Shown here: piece by piece, positions 10,317-52,551 of the stretch
How positions within the stretch are numbered: the first letter of the stretch is position 1
How the letters are laid out: the number at the start of each line of letters is the position of its first letter
NCBI GenBank assembly: GCA_018857735.1
Contig: JABMCL010001379.1
Span: 547,501-611,500 of the forward strand
Reading direction: 5' to 3'
Length of the DNA: 64,000 nt
Source: Alviniconcha marisindica
Taxonomy: Eukaryota > Mollusca > Gastropoda > Provannidae
Notes under the pieces: generated by a model
The model's input: only the letters and a program-made list of their open reading frames with translations
Told to the model about the DNA's origin: nothing
Database searches by the model: none
Position numbers and translations under genes: made by a program

Positions 10317-13300
10317 ATGTGTGACGAGCTTACCATGCGGTGCGGTGCCTCAGGAAGCTGGGTGTTGATCCGTGTCGCAATCTTGGTGTTGGCCCACTGC
10401 AACCAGTCAGTCGGGGACAGGTCGTCTCCATCTTCACAACACCGCACTGACCACCATGCAGCCCAAACCTCCGTCCACACTATCACCAGTGCCTCCATGG
10501 CGGAAATATATGCCATCCACAATCCAGCAACTGCTGACGAAGAAGCAGACCCAGTGACGCGTCAGTCACGCAATGACGTAGAATTAACAGGGCAAAGCGC
10601 GATTCCTACTCCAAGTACTACTGATGACAAAACAGCCTCATTGACGTGGCAGTCACACAACGACGTAGCAAAAGGACAACGCGCGATTCCTACTCCAAGT
10701 ACTACTGATGACGAAACAGCCCCAGTGACGAGGCAGTCACGCAATGACGTAGCATTAACAGGGCAAAGCGCGATTCCTATTCCAAGTACTACTGATGACG
10801 AAACAGCCCTAGTGACGTGGCAGTCACACAATGACGTAACAAAAGGACAAAGCGCGATCCCTACTACAAGCACTACTGATGACGAAACAGCCCCAGTGAC
10901 GCGGCAGTCACCCAATGACGTAGCGTTAACAGAACAAAGCGCGAGCGTGGAGGAAGGCGAGGACAGCGATCGGACAACGGCCACAGTCACCGACTGCGAC
11001 GCTAGCACCTCGGATTGCACAACGGCTATAACTTTCCCAGTCGGGACCCCGGCAACTCTACCCGAGTTCTACGTGGACCTGTATCAATGCTCTAGAATAT
11101 GGTCTGACGTCACGGTCACGGCCGGACGAGGCGCGGTCAACATGTCTTTCGGACCTGGGAGGTTAATCCCTGAAGGGTACTGGATCTGCTCCCTGCTGGT
11201 GGAAACGCCACAGGACGCATTAAGCTTGACCCTGTACGACATCGACCTCCGTTCTGCTTCCTGCGCTAAAACCTGCGTGCAGTTTGCTAAAGGTAGCGGC
11301 GGGGACTTTATCGGTGAACCTTTGTATTGTGGTGACGGGTCGACCCCCCCGCAACAAATTACCACGTCATCGAAAACCGTGCACGTAAAGATCACATCGT
11401 TTGACGGAGGTCTGGAACCAACGTCGCTGACTTTTAAATTTCTGTCGACTCCCAGAGATTTTGAAAACACTGACGTGGCGGAGCTGCGGGTGACTGAAAC
11501 CTCCAACCATTCGGGGTACATCACTCCACCCAGGCTGCCAGACGGCGTGTCACACCTGGTTGGCCTCAACACCTCCACTCTTCTGACGGCCGCGCCGAAC
11601 GAAGTTGTGATGATCAGTTTTGTTCGCTTCGAACTGGGAGGCGCGAAGGACTGCGCGGTGGAATACTTCGGTCTGTTCGCCAACGACGGGACCAGCCTCA
11701 CGGACGCGCGCGAAGTAGTCAAAGTCTGCGGCCTCACCAAAAGACTACCGACCGCGGTGTACCAGCCCCCAGTCACGCTGACGTACTACAGTCGGGTTTA
11801 CGTGCCAGGTGCGAAGCTAAAACTGCTCTACACCGTGCACAAGGACGCTGCGGAGAAACCTCGCCAGCTGCCCAACGGACGCTTCGACTGCTCCGCGGCA
11901 GCCTTCTCCTCCTTCGCGGAACACCTGCGCTGCAACCTGGAGGCGGAGTGCCAGCGCGGGGAGGACGAGCTGGGCTGCAGCTACTCCAGCGCCCGCTGCG
12001 GTGGAGGGATCCTCTCCGGCAACACCTGCTACTCCTACGTCACCTGGCCGCGGCCTTTGTCGTGGAACGAGGCGAGGGACGCCTGCAGGTCCCGCGGGGC
12101 CCACCTGGTGAGCCTGAACACGCGGGAGGAGGAGGAGAGGGTGAAGCGGCTGCTGGCCCTCGGCAGACTGTGGGCGCCCGTCTACGTGGGGCTCAGGACC
12201 CGGGACCAGCAGTCCTCCTTCATCTCCGTCCTCTACCGCCACGTCCGCAGCTTTGACGACGGCACCGTCGCCTACTACGTCAACCTGCCCCGAGAGAGGA
12301 GTTCGGTTCAGACCTTCCTCACCTGCGCCGCTTTCACGGTCGGACAGCGGCCCGCGGTTCAAACATGCGGCTGTGACGTCGCTCTCACCGATCAGTTCCT
12401 CTGCGAGTTCCACCCTGAAGCGCCTGAGATGAGTCTCACAACATCCAACAGCACAGCCGTTCAGCTTGCCGACTTACCGCGGGAGTCGCATCGCTGGTCG
12501 GGCAAGTTTGACGTCGTTCCGTGCTCTGAAGGCGGCGGTCACGTGGTACACGACTTCCTGTCATGTGACCCGGACAGCGCATGCGGGGTGGCGCGGTACC
12601 CCGAGACGTGCACGACCCGGCAGGGCGGTGAGGTGGAGCTGTTTGAGTGTGACGACGGACTGAGGACGGTCCCCTTCACCTTGCTGTGCGATTTCCTCCA
12701 CGACTGCCTGGACGGGTCTGACGAGACGTTCTGTCGTCACGCCCCAACCTGCGCGGGTCACGTATGCCGCAACGGGCAGTGCGTGACGACGCCGGGACAG
12801 GTGTGTGACGGCATGGGCCAGTGCACGGACCTCAGCGACGAGGAGCGGTGCGTGACGACCCGGTACAACAGACTGACCGCGGACGCGCGCTTCCCACGGG
12901 TTCCCCTCAAGGAGTCCGCCTTCCCGTCCCCGTCGCTGCTCACTCTGGACGGCCACGGGTACTTCACGCAGCAGGAGATGGACGCTGGCCAGCCGTGTCC
13001 GGACACCCACTTCCGCTGTGCGGGTAGCCGCGGCAACTGCGTGCCGGTGTACGTGCGCTGTAACGGGGTGCACGACTGCCCGACACGCGAGGACGAAGCG
13101 GCGTGTGACAGGTACTCCTGTCCCGGCTACTACCGCTGTCGGGGCTCTCGGGTCTGCCTGCATCCCGACCACGTGTGTGACGGCGTCTTCCAGTGTCCGC
13201 AGCAGGACGATGAGCTGCTCTGCGGCCGGAGCTGTCCTGAGGGATGCCGCTGCCAGGGTCTGGCGCTGGTCTGTCGCAGGCCCGTTCCTCCGGGAGAGGT

Positions 13301-14880
13301 CAGAAGCAGCCTGCGTTACCTCGATGCCAGCGGCAGGCGGCATGGCCCCGTGGGACTTGGAGTCTGGCTCTTACCTCGTGTCCCTGAGGCTGTCAAGGTG
13401 CGGCCTTCGTCACGCTCACAACATCACCCTCCCAGATCTCCGGCACCTGGACCTCAGCGACAATCACATCACGTCCCTCAGTATGGACGACTTCCTGAGT
13501 CTGCCAAATCTCCGCTCTCTTCGCCTGTCGTCAAACCCAATCCGCGTCATCAAGGGCGGCGAACGGTCGGGGCAGCGGCCTCTGCTTCAGGCCGTTGATC
13601 TGTCGCTCGTGTTGCTAGAGGTCTTCGACGCTGAGATCTTCGCCAACTTTCCTAACGTACAGCATCTAAACCTGTCCTTCAGCAAACTCCGCGAAATTGG
13701 CGGCCATGGCTTTAAGCGAATGCTCAACTTGAAAACGCTGAACTTGGAGGGCTGCCCCGCCTTGACCGCCTTCCCCAGGGACATTTTTCAAGGTCTGTCT
13801 TCCCTCGCGACTGTTCGCGCGGACAACTACAAGCTTTGCTGCAAGGACACTCTGCCGGAGAAGTTCAACGTGGAGTACTGCCACGCGCCCGAGGACGAGG
13901 TTTCGTCGTGCCAAAGCCTGCTGCGTTCAGACGTTTACCGCACGTTTCTGTGGCTGCTGGCGAGCCTGGCTGTGGCGGGCAACGGCTTCACGTTGGTCTT
14001 CAGGCTGCGTGGGGAACGAGGGCAGGCCGCCACCGGCTTCGGCGTCTTCGTCCTCAACCTCAGCCTGGCGGATCTTCTGATGGGTGTCTACCTGGTGATT
14101 GTCGGCGCGGCCGATCAGGTCTACCTGGGCTCCTACCTGTGGGAGGACGACGACTGGAAGTCCAGCGTGGTCTGCCAGATAGCCGGCTTCCTGTCGCTGA
14201 TGTCCAGCGAGGTGTCGGCCTTCATCATCTGCCTCATCACGCTGGACCGCGTCATCGTCATCTGCTCCCCGTTCACCACCCTGCGGTTCCGTAAGTGCTC
14301 TGCCGGAGTGGCTAGTGCGATAGCGTGGGCAGCGGGTGCGCTTCTGGCTGCCGTGCCCCTCCTGCCTCTGACGTCATCGTGGCAGTTCTACGGCCAGAGC
14401 GGCATCTGCATTCCGCTGCCCATCACGAGAAGAACCTTTCCGGGTCAGGCCTACTCCTTCGCTCTCGTCATCGTCTTCAACTTCGTGCTGTTCCTGCTCA
14501 TCGCTGCGGGCCAGGCGGTCATCTACTGGTCAGTGAAGAGGAACTCCATGACCTCCGAAACGTCCAAAAGGTCCCGTGAGCTGAACGTGGCGCGCCGACT
14601 GCTGACGGTCGTGATGACGGACTTCCTGTGCTGGTTCCCCATCGGCCTGTTGGGCATCCTGGCCTCGCGGGGTGTTCCGATTTCCGGTGAGGTCAACGTG
14701 GCCATGGCCATCTTCGTGCTGCCGCTCAACTCCGCGATTAACCCTTTCCTCTACACCTTCAACACGGTCATGGAGAAGCGCAGAGAGAGGGAGAAGGCTC
14801 AGCTGACGAAAATTCTGGAGGCCAGGCTCAAAACGGAAATGTCAGAGTTGGGGTCGCGCGCATCTAATAAAACAGCATAA
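10317..14880 (+). CDS. GRL101-like: GRL101-like multidomain GPCR (one frame break)
   Basis: Single-exon gene for a rhodopsin-type receptor with a very large ectodomain. Residues are numbered after correcting one extra base near 13,336, giving 1,520 aa. A signal peptide ends near residue 35. A Thr/Ser/Asp-rich tandem repeat region follows (77-206), then two CUB-like domains (about 232-378 and 390-511), an LDLa module (522-560), a C-type lectin-like domain (561-699), further LDLa modules (about 768-969, Cys/acidic signatures such as CDGVFQC), an LRR N-cap CPEGCRC (972), and leucine-rich repeats to about 1175. Seven TM helices start with LFxASLAVAGN-type TM1 near 1206; N/LSLADLL lies in TM2, LDRV replaces the DRY motif, and NPFLY in TM7 near 1472. 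A short basic tail follows. This module order is that of snail GRL101 and relatives of relaxin receptors. Two in-frame start codons exist (10,317 and 10,335); the second gives a cleaner signal peptide. As sequenced, the first frame stops at 13,598, after the LDLa modules and LRR cap. The ligand is unknown. Confidence 0.9.
10545..10935 (+). repeat. coding mucin-like repeat in GPCR N-terminus
   Basis: Four to five in-frame copies of a 28/29-residue unit built on NDV..GQSAIP.PSTTDDETA, alternating in a two-unit (about 171 bp) period: 'VTRQS' copies alternate with 'VTWQSH' copies. Ser/Thr density suggests an O-glycosylated stalk just after the signal peptide. Every copy keeps frame. Confidence 0.9.
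13325..13346 (+). other. single-base frame break in GPCR
   Basis: The upstream frame ends in ..LRYLDASG and the LRR frame resumes at ..GMAPWDL. Removing one G of the GG at 13,336-13,337 makes the two frames continuous (DASGSGM) and gives a length divisible by three. No splice signals fit here. Confidence 0.85.
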
Positions 14881-14924
14881 ATCGTGAATATACTTTTATC
14901 ATGGACCAGCATGGTTCAGTTCAG

Positions 14925-15127
14925 TTTGCTTTTACGTCCACAGAAACCATAAGGCTTATTAGGGACTGGGAGCCCAGGACGGCCACCTCGACTTTCACAC
15001 AGCTCCTGAGCTCTGGACAAGTATATATAGGTCCATGACTTTCACACTCTGTGTGTGGAAGTCGAGGTGGCCGTCCTGGGCTCCCGTCCCTAATAAGCCT
15101 ACGGTTTCTGTGGAGGTAAAGCAACAC
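14925..15127. mobile_element. inverted pair of SINE tails
   Basis: The tail GTCCACAGAAACCATAAGGC (14,937 on) faces an inverted copy ending GGTTTCTGTGGAGGTAAAG (about 15,103-15,121). Both flank a GAGGTGGCCGTCCTGGGCT motif in opposite orientations, giving a roughly 200-bp imperfect palindrome directly after the GPCR stop codon. Confidence 0.7.
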
Positions 15128-15174
15128 TCACCCAACACTCTGGGTAGCCGGGTATGCGGCTCCTGATATGCCAT

Positions 15175-15650
15175 TTTGTAAGAGTAACACTCTGGTACGT
15201 AATGACAGCTAGTCAGTAGGTATCTCCGATGTCAGCAGGCCACAACTCCGATAATGACATGTGTATGCCAGTCTGTACGTTTCCCCGATGTCAGCAGGCC
15301 ACAACTCCGATAATGACATTTGTATACCAGTCTGTACGTTTCTCCGATGTCAGCAGGCCACAACTCCGATAATGACATTTGTATGCCAGTCTGTACGTTT
15401 CTCCGATGTCAGCAGGCCACAACTCCGATAATGACATTTTAATGACAGTCAGTACGTATCTCCGATGTCGTCAGGCCACAGTACCACTCCGATAATGAAA
15501 TTTTTATGCCAGTCTGTACGTTTCTCCGATGCCAAGAGGCCACAACTCAGATAATTACATTTTTATGACAGTCTGTACGTATCTTTCATGTCATCGGGCC
15601 ACAGTACCACTCCGATAATGACATTCTTTGCCAACCTGTACGCATTATTA
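15175..15650. repeat. ~61-bp minisatellite, about eight copies
   Basis: Tandem copies of a unit containing TCCGATGTCAGCAGGCCACA and TCCGATAATGACATT. Later copies are more diverged and carry a CAGTACCA insertion. Confidence 0.9.
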
Positions 15651-15679
15651 TATATCTGTTTCAAATCATCATACCGTCT

Positions 15680-15860
15680 CTTGGGAACAATGAGGTGTGT
15701 GAACGTTTATCTCTGTGGTCCTCACACCCCAGAACAATGAAGTGTGTGAACATTAACTCACGGTTCTCACGCCCCGGAACAATGAAGCGTGTGAACATTA
15801 ACTGTGGTTCTCACGCCCCGGAACAATGAAGCATGTGAACGTTTTTATCTCCGTGGTCTT
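15680..15860. repeat. ~47-bp tandem repeat, about four copies
   Basis: Copies share GAACAATGAAGYGTGTGAAC and TGGTTCTCACGCCCC. Confidence 0.85.
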
Positions 15861-16194
15861 CATGCCTCGGAAATGTTTGTGGATACGGCTGACCAGCAAT
15901 GCATCCTGGAGGGCCTGTCGTAAAATTCTGATGGGTATAGACATAGACTTTTTTTTATATCCTATGAGCTACCGGGAACCAGAATGCCTCTGTCCACGCA
16001 TGAGAAGACCTGTGCACGCAGCCCTCGAGGCAGTCTTGGGAGTCGATTCTTCGCTTAGTTTAACTGCCGAGCCGCAACACTTGTTCTTTTCCCCATCAGT
16101 TCCTTGTCCATCAAAGTTGCCAGTTCTCATTCAATTTTGCAGTATGATACAGCCGATGTTGCGGCATTCACAGTCTTTCTTATCCATTATATTA

Positions 16195-16219
16195 TCACAC
16201 ACACACACACACTTCTCAT

Positions 16220-16256
<37 letters not shown>
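16195..16256. repeat. (CA)n microsatellite
   Basis: CA dinucleotide tract with one TTCTCATG interruption. Confidence 0.9.
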
Positions 16257-16257
<1 letters not shown>

Positions 16258-16439
16258 ATAATAAAAAAAAGCAGGTCTGGTCAAGTTTAATACCCCAAAA
16301 AACATCGTTCTACCGCATTTGTTCCACCACAGGGTTAGTGCATGGTTAGCATGCTGTAAATCATAATATTCACAATGCTCAGTCCAAAGCCTGTTCCATT
16401 TTACCTAGTTTTGTATCAGTGACAAAATGTGAACAGGGT

Positions 16440-17460
16440 GTTTCATCACTGCCACCTTCATCATCATCAGGGAGATGAGCGAAACGATTCAACAGTATGG
16501 AACTATTATTATCCTTACAAGGGGAGATGAGGGAATAGGATTCAGCAGTATGGAACTATCCTCATCATCGTTGGGGGAGATGAGGATGAAGGATTCAGCA
16601 GTACGGAACTATCATCATCATCGTTAGGGGAGATGAGGATAAAAGATTCAGCAGTATGGAATTATCCTCATCATCGTTGGGGGAGATGAGGATGAAGGAT
16701 TCAGCCGTATGGAACTATCCTCATCATCGTTAGGGGAGATGAGGATAAAAGATTCAGCAGTATGGAACTATCCTCATCATCGTTAGGGGAGATGAGGATA
16801 AAAGATTCAGCAGTATGGAACTTTTCCTCATCATCGTTAGGGGGAGATGAGGATAAAGGATTCAGCAGTATGGAATTATCCTCATCATCGTTGGGGGATG
16901 AGGATTAAAGGAAAATTTACCAGTATTAGATGAAGCTATCCCCATCATCGTTAGGGGGGGATGAGGATGAAGGATTCAGCAGTATGAAGTTATCCTCATC
17001 ATCTGTTGATGAGAGATAAGGATTACCAGTATATTATCAGTTGGGGGGATGAGGATAAAGGATTCAACAGTAAGGAGCTATCATCACCATCATTTAGCAG
17101 TTGGGAGATGAGGATAAAGGATTCAACAGTAAGGAGCTATCATCACCATCATTAGGGGAGATGAGGATAAAGGATTCAGCAGTATGGAACCGTCATCATC
17201 ATCGTTAGGGCAGATGAGGGAATGGGATTCAGCAGTATGGAACTATGAACATCATCATTAGGGGAGATGAGGATAAAGGCTTCAGCAGTATGGAACCATG
17301 ATCATCATTAAAGGAGACATGGGAAAGGGGCTCAGCAGTATGAACCTGTCACCACTATCACCAGGTGAGATGAGAAAAGGATTTAGCAGTATGGAACTAT
17401 CATCATCATCATCATCCTTGTTTGGTGAGATGCTGGAAAAGGATTCAGCAGTATGGAAGA
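16440..17460. repeat. 50-60 bp minisatellite, about 18 copies
   Basis: Tandem units containing GGGGAGATGAGGATAAAGG, ATTCAGCAGTATGGAACTAT and CATCATCGTTA. The unit length drifts and copies are least regular at 16,900-17,100. Confidence 0.9.
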
Positions 17461-17662
17461 ACAAGTACACTTTGTAGAATAATCCAGTTTGTTTTTGCAG
17501 CAGCTTAATTTCCACTTTTGATGGCAGACAAAAGAATCCTCCAGTGCACTGCAGCAACTGACACACAAAAAAATCATTTTCGGTCCAGACTGTAACAAAA
17601 GTTATGTCTGTCAATGCTGACTATAGGATCTTTGGCATCCTGTCATGTAGAAAGATTCCTTT

Positions 17663-17663
<1 letters not shown>

Positions 17664-17731
<68 letters not shown>

Positions 17732-17868
17732 GTGGTGTTTCTGTGTGCCATGTGTGTGTGTGTGTGTGTGTGTGTTATGATATTTCTGTGTGCAGTGTGT
17801 GTGTGTGTGTGTGTGTTGTGGTGTTTCTGTGTGCCATGTGTGTGTGCACGCATGTGTGTGTGTGTTAT
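17664..17868. repeat. (TG)n microsatellite with 60-bp echoes
   Basis: Long TG tract interrupted three times by a GTTGTGGTGTTTCTGTGTGC-type segment, so part of it has amplified as a larger unit. Confidence 0.9.
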
Positions 17869-17879
17869 TCTTGACATTT

Positions 17880-19735
17880 AACACCTAATAACATCACATA
17901 CATACAAAATGAAACATATCCAACAATGTTACACCAAAAGTACCATTTGTCATTTGCAATGCACTCTTAGAATAGCTTTGATAGCAAAAGTCAATGCTGT
18001 ACATACAGGCCATTGAAAAACTTTCATTAAATGCAAATCAAAATACCACTGATCTGCTGAAAACTCTTGAACAAGATGTAACAACACAAAAGTGCAGGAC
18101 GGACACAGTCACAATGCCTCTAGAGTAACATCCATTCCATTCACTTCAATTTACCTTCAGCTTTTAGGTGGTGATTCTGGCACAGACAGTGAATCAAAAC
18201 ACAAACTGCAAACACTTGCAGGTCAAGGCAAGGAAATAGTGCCACGTTTCTCAAAAGCAGAACAAAAGTAGGTGTATATTTTTCATTATCACAGTCACGC
18301 ATGTTTCTGGAAGATCCTACTCCCCAAAATACTCTCCCTTCATTGATTTTTTATTTTTTATTTTTTAAATTGACTTTTTAAATAAACAGCATATAACCAT
18401 TCAAAATCATGTCTTCCCAGTACCCAGCATAGTTATTGCAAAACCCCTATCTACGAATTTGTATTATCTCTGCAAGAATAACACAGCGTCAAACAGAGCT
18501 ATATATGGTATATAGTTTTCTATAATTTTAAATGATGAAACATCTCACCCAGATTATTCAACAATGAAAGAATGCAGCATGATTGTAGTTTACAGACTGC
18601 ACACATTGGCCACAGAACATGCAACACACACACACAGCATTCAATAATGGCAGGGACCCATCAAAGGTGTCAAATTCAGTCTTTAGCAATATCACAGATA
18701 TAACCGAAAATGGTCAACAACAAGCTGTCCAGTCACACGCAAGGTAAAATAAGTAAAACTTGTAATAATTAGTGGGTTGGTAGAAAGAGGAATAAGTCAA
18801 GAATCGATCATGCGTGACAGAATTGACGATGTGCGAGTATCTGCATGAACAGGAAGCAACAAAAGATACCTAATTCTGCTCATCCTGCTCTGAAAAGTTC
18901 CATTCTGCTTTACCGACAATGGGCACTGTAATTCAACGGACCAGATCAGTACCGATAACTTTACTCATTGTATTAAATGTTTACAGTACATGAGACTATC
19001 ATTCTAACCTTCCCCAGACTGCCCCATTAAAAACAACAAACAACAACAACCAAAAAACAACAACACTCTATCTATGCTCTACATAGGCAATGTCGGCAAG
19101 GAACAGCGTTAATTGTCAAGCTGCATTTCATGGGTTTCTCAGTTGCATGAGAAAATGGTCAGCTTGCACTGGAAGCCAAGAAAGAAACAGCACATAGTTC
19201 AAACTGTTTTGCAGATGCCCCAAACCATCAATCAAATGTTACTTGGTCCTGCCCCCCCCTGCCCCCCCCACCCAGCCCACCCCCCAAGTTTGTTCATGTT
19301 AAGACTAAAGCTATATATACAAACTCCTTTTAAAGTTTGTATTTACCTGAGACAAATAAGTGTTAGAATCATGCAAGTGAGAGAGAGAGAGAGACAGTGT
19401 GTGTGTGTGGGGGGGAGGGCAGGGGGGGGGGGATGCTCACAAGTGTACATGTGTTTACATGCTGCATACAGACACCAGCATCTGTGAGTGTGTGAATGTC
19501 AATGCTGTTGTTCGGCAGTGCAGCCAGGGGGCACTGACATCCACGCCCACTGCACAGGCATGAGAAATACCCTCACACAAACCTGCAGCTGCACAAGAAC
19601 AAAGCTGCACTAGGGATGGAGCCAAGCAGCACAACTGTCCACAGCAATAACAACAGACACCCACCCACCACACCCATTGCATGGAAGATTACACAACCAA
19701 CAAAAACTCAGTTTTTAAATTCAATAGATAATTGC
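17880..19735. other. no gene recognised downstream of ERICH6
   Basis: Mostly unique AT-rich sequence with short CA and poly-G/C tracts (19,254-19,285; 19,408-19,432). It could include ERICH6 3' UTR: an AATAAA on the minus strand lies at 18,355-18,350. No coding signal was seen. Confidence 0.5.
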
Positions 19736-19738
19736 CTT

Positions 19739-19744
19739 TTTAAT
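19739..19744 (-). promoter_or_regulatory. candidate ERICH6 poly(A) signal (ATTAAA)
   Basis: ATTAAA on the minus strand, 76 nt past the ERICH6 stop codon. It lies inside the dispersed tail motif GGTTGACTGGGCATTAAAAA, which also occurs near 59,763, so a transposon tail may supply this signal. An alternative AATAAA lies at 18,355-18,350. Confidence 0.4.
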
Positions 19745-19819
19745 GCCCAGTCAACCAAAGAAGGGCACCTGTGTTTTCTGAAGTGAACCCCATTCACACA
19801 CAGCAAGCATGAGCACCGT

Positions 19820-52098
<32,279 letters not shown>

Positions 52099-52537
52099 CT
52101 TGGATTGTGCATGCAACCATGGGTCTAACGAAAGTCCCAAGTGACCAGTGTATAGCTATGTGACTGACAACTATGTGATATTGGCGGCTATACAAACATT
52201 TACCTTACGTATTACAGGTGTTTGCACTCTGAGACCGCCATGTGCAAAACTTGTTTGCGCTGTTGGTAGCGACGGTCATGTGACTAGCGTTGGAGTAGTT
52301 GATTGGTTAAGTACCTGCCAAAGAGCAGTTTTGTAGGCGTAATTATCATTTCCAATAGAACTAACTTTTATAAACATTATACAGTTAAATGCTTATAATC
52401 AATGGATATTCAACTGTGGTAAGTCAAAATTATATTGTTTAGTTTCGAGCGACTTTTCCCAAATTAGTTCGTTTCCGTTAGAAATTTGTTTACTTCCGGC
52501 GTGGTGTTAGCTAAACGTACAATTTTTAAGTTTCGTG
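52099..52537. promoter_or_regulatory. bidirectional promoter ERICH6 / RBMX2
   Basis: 439 bp separate the two divergent start codons. Candidate sites are ACTTCCGG (52,492-52,499, ETS/GABP type, 39 bp before the RBMX2 ATG), an inverted CCAAT (ATTGG near 52,302) and TCATGTGAC (about 52,277). No TATA box was seen. Divergent transcription from a shared promoter is inferred from gene positions. Confidence 0.6.
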
Positions 52538-52551
52538 ATGAATCCATTGAC
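52538..52551 (+). CDS. RBMX2: RBMX2 exon 1
   Basis: ATG AAT CCA TTG AC, donor GTAAGT. AC joins A of exon 2 to give Thr, yielding the conserved MNPLT start. Confidence 0.88.

Noticed and set aside
12561..13343. 260-codon frame antisense to the GPCR
   Set aside because: Shadow of a GC-rich coding region; no domain, and the sense strand has clear LDLa and LRR signatures.
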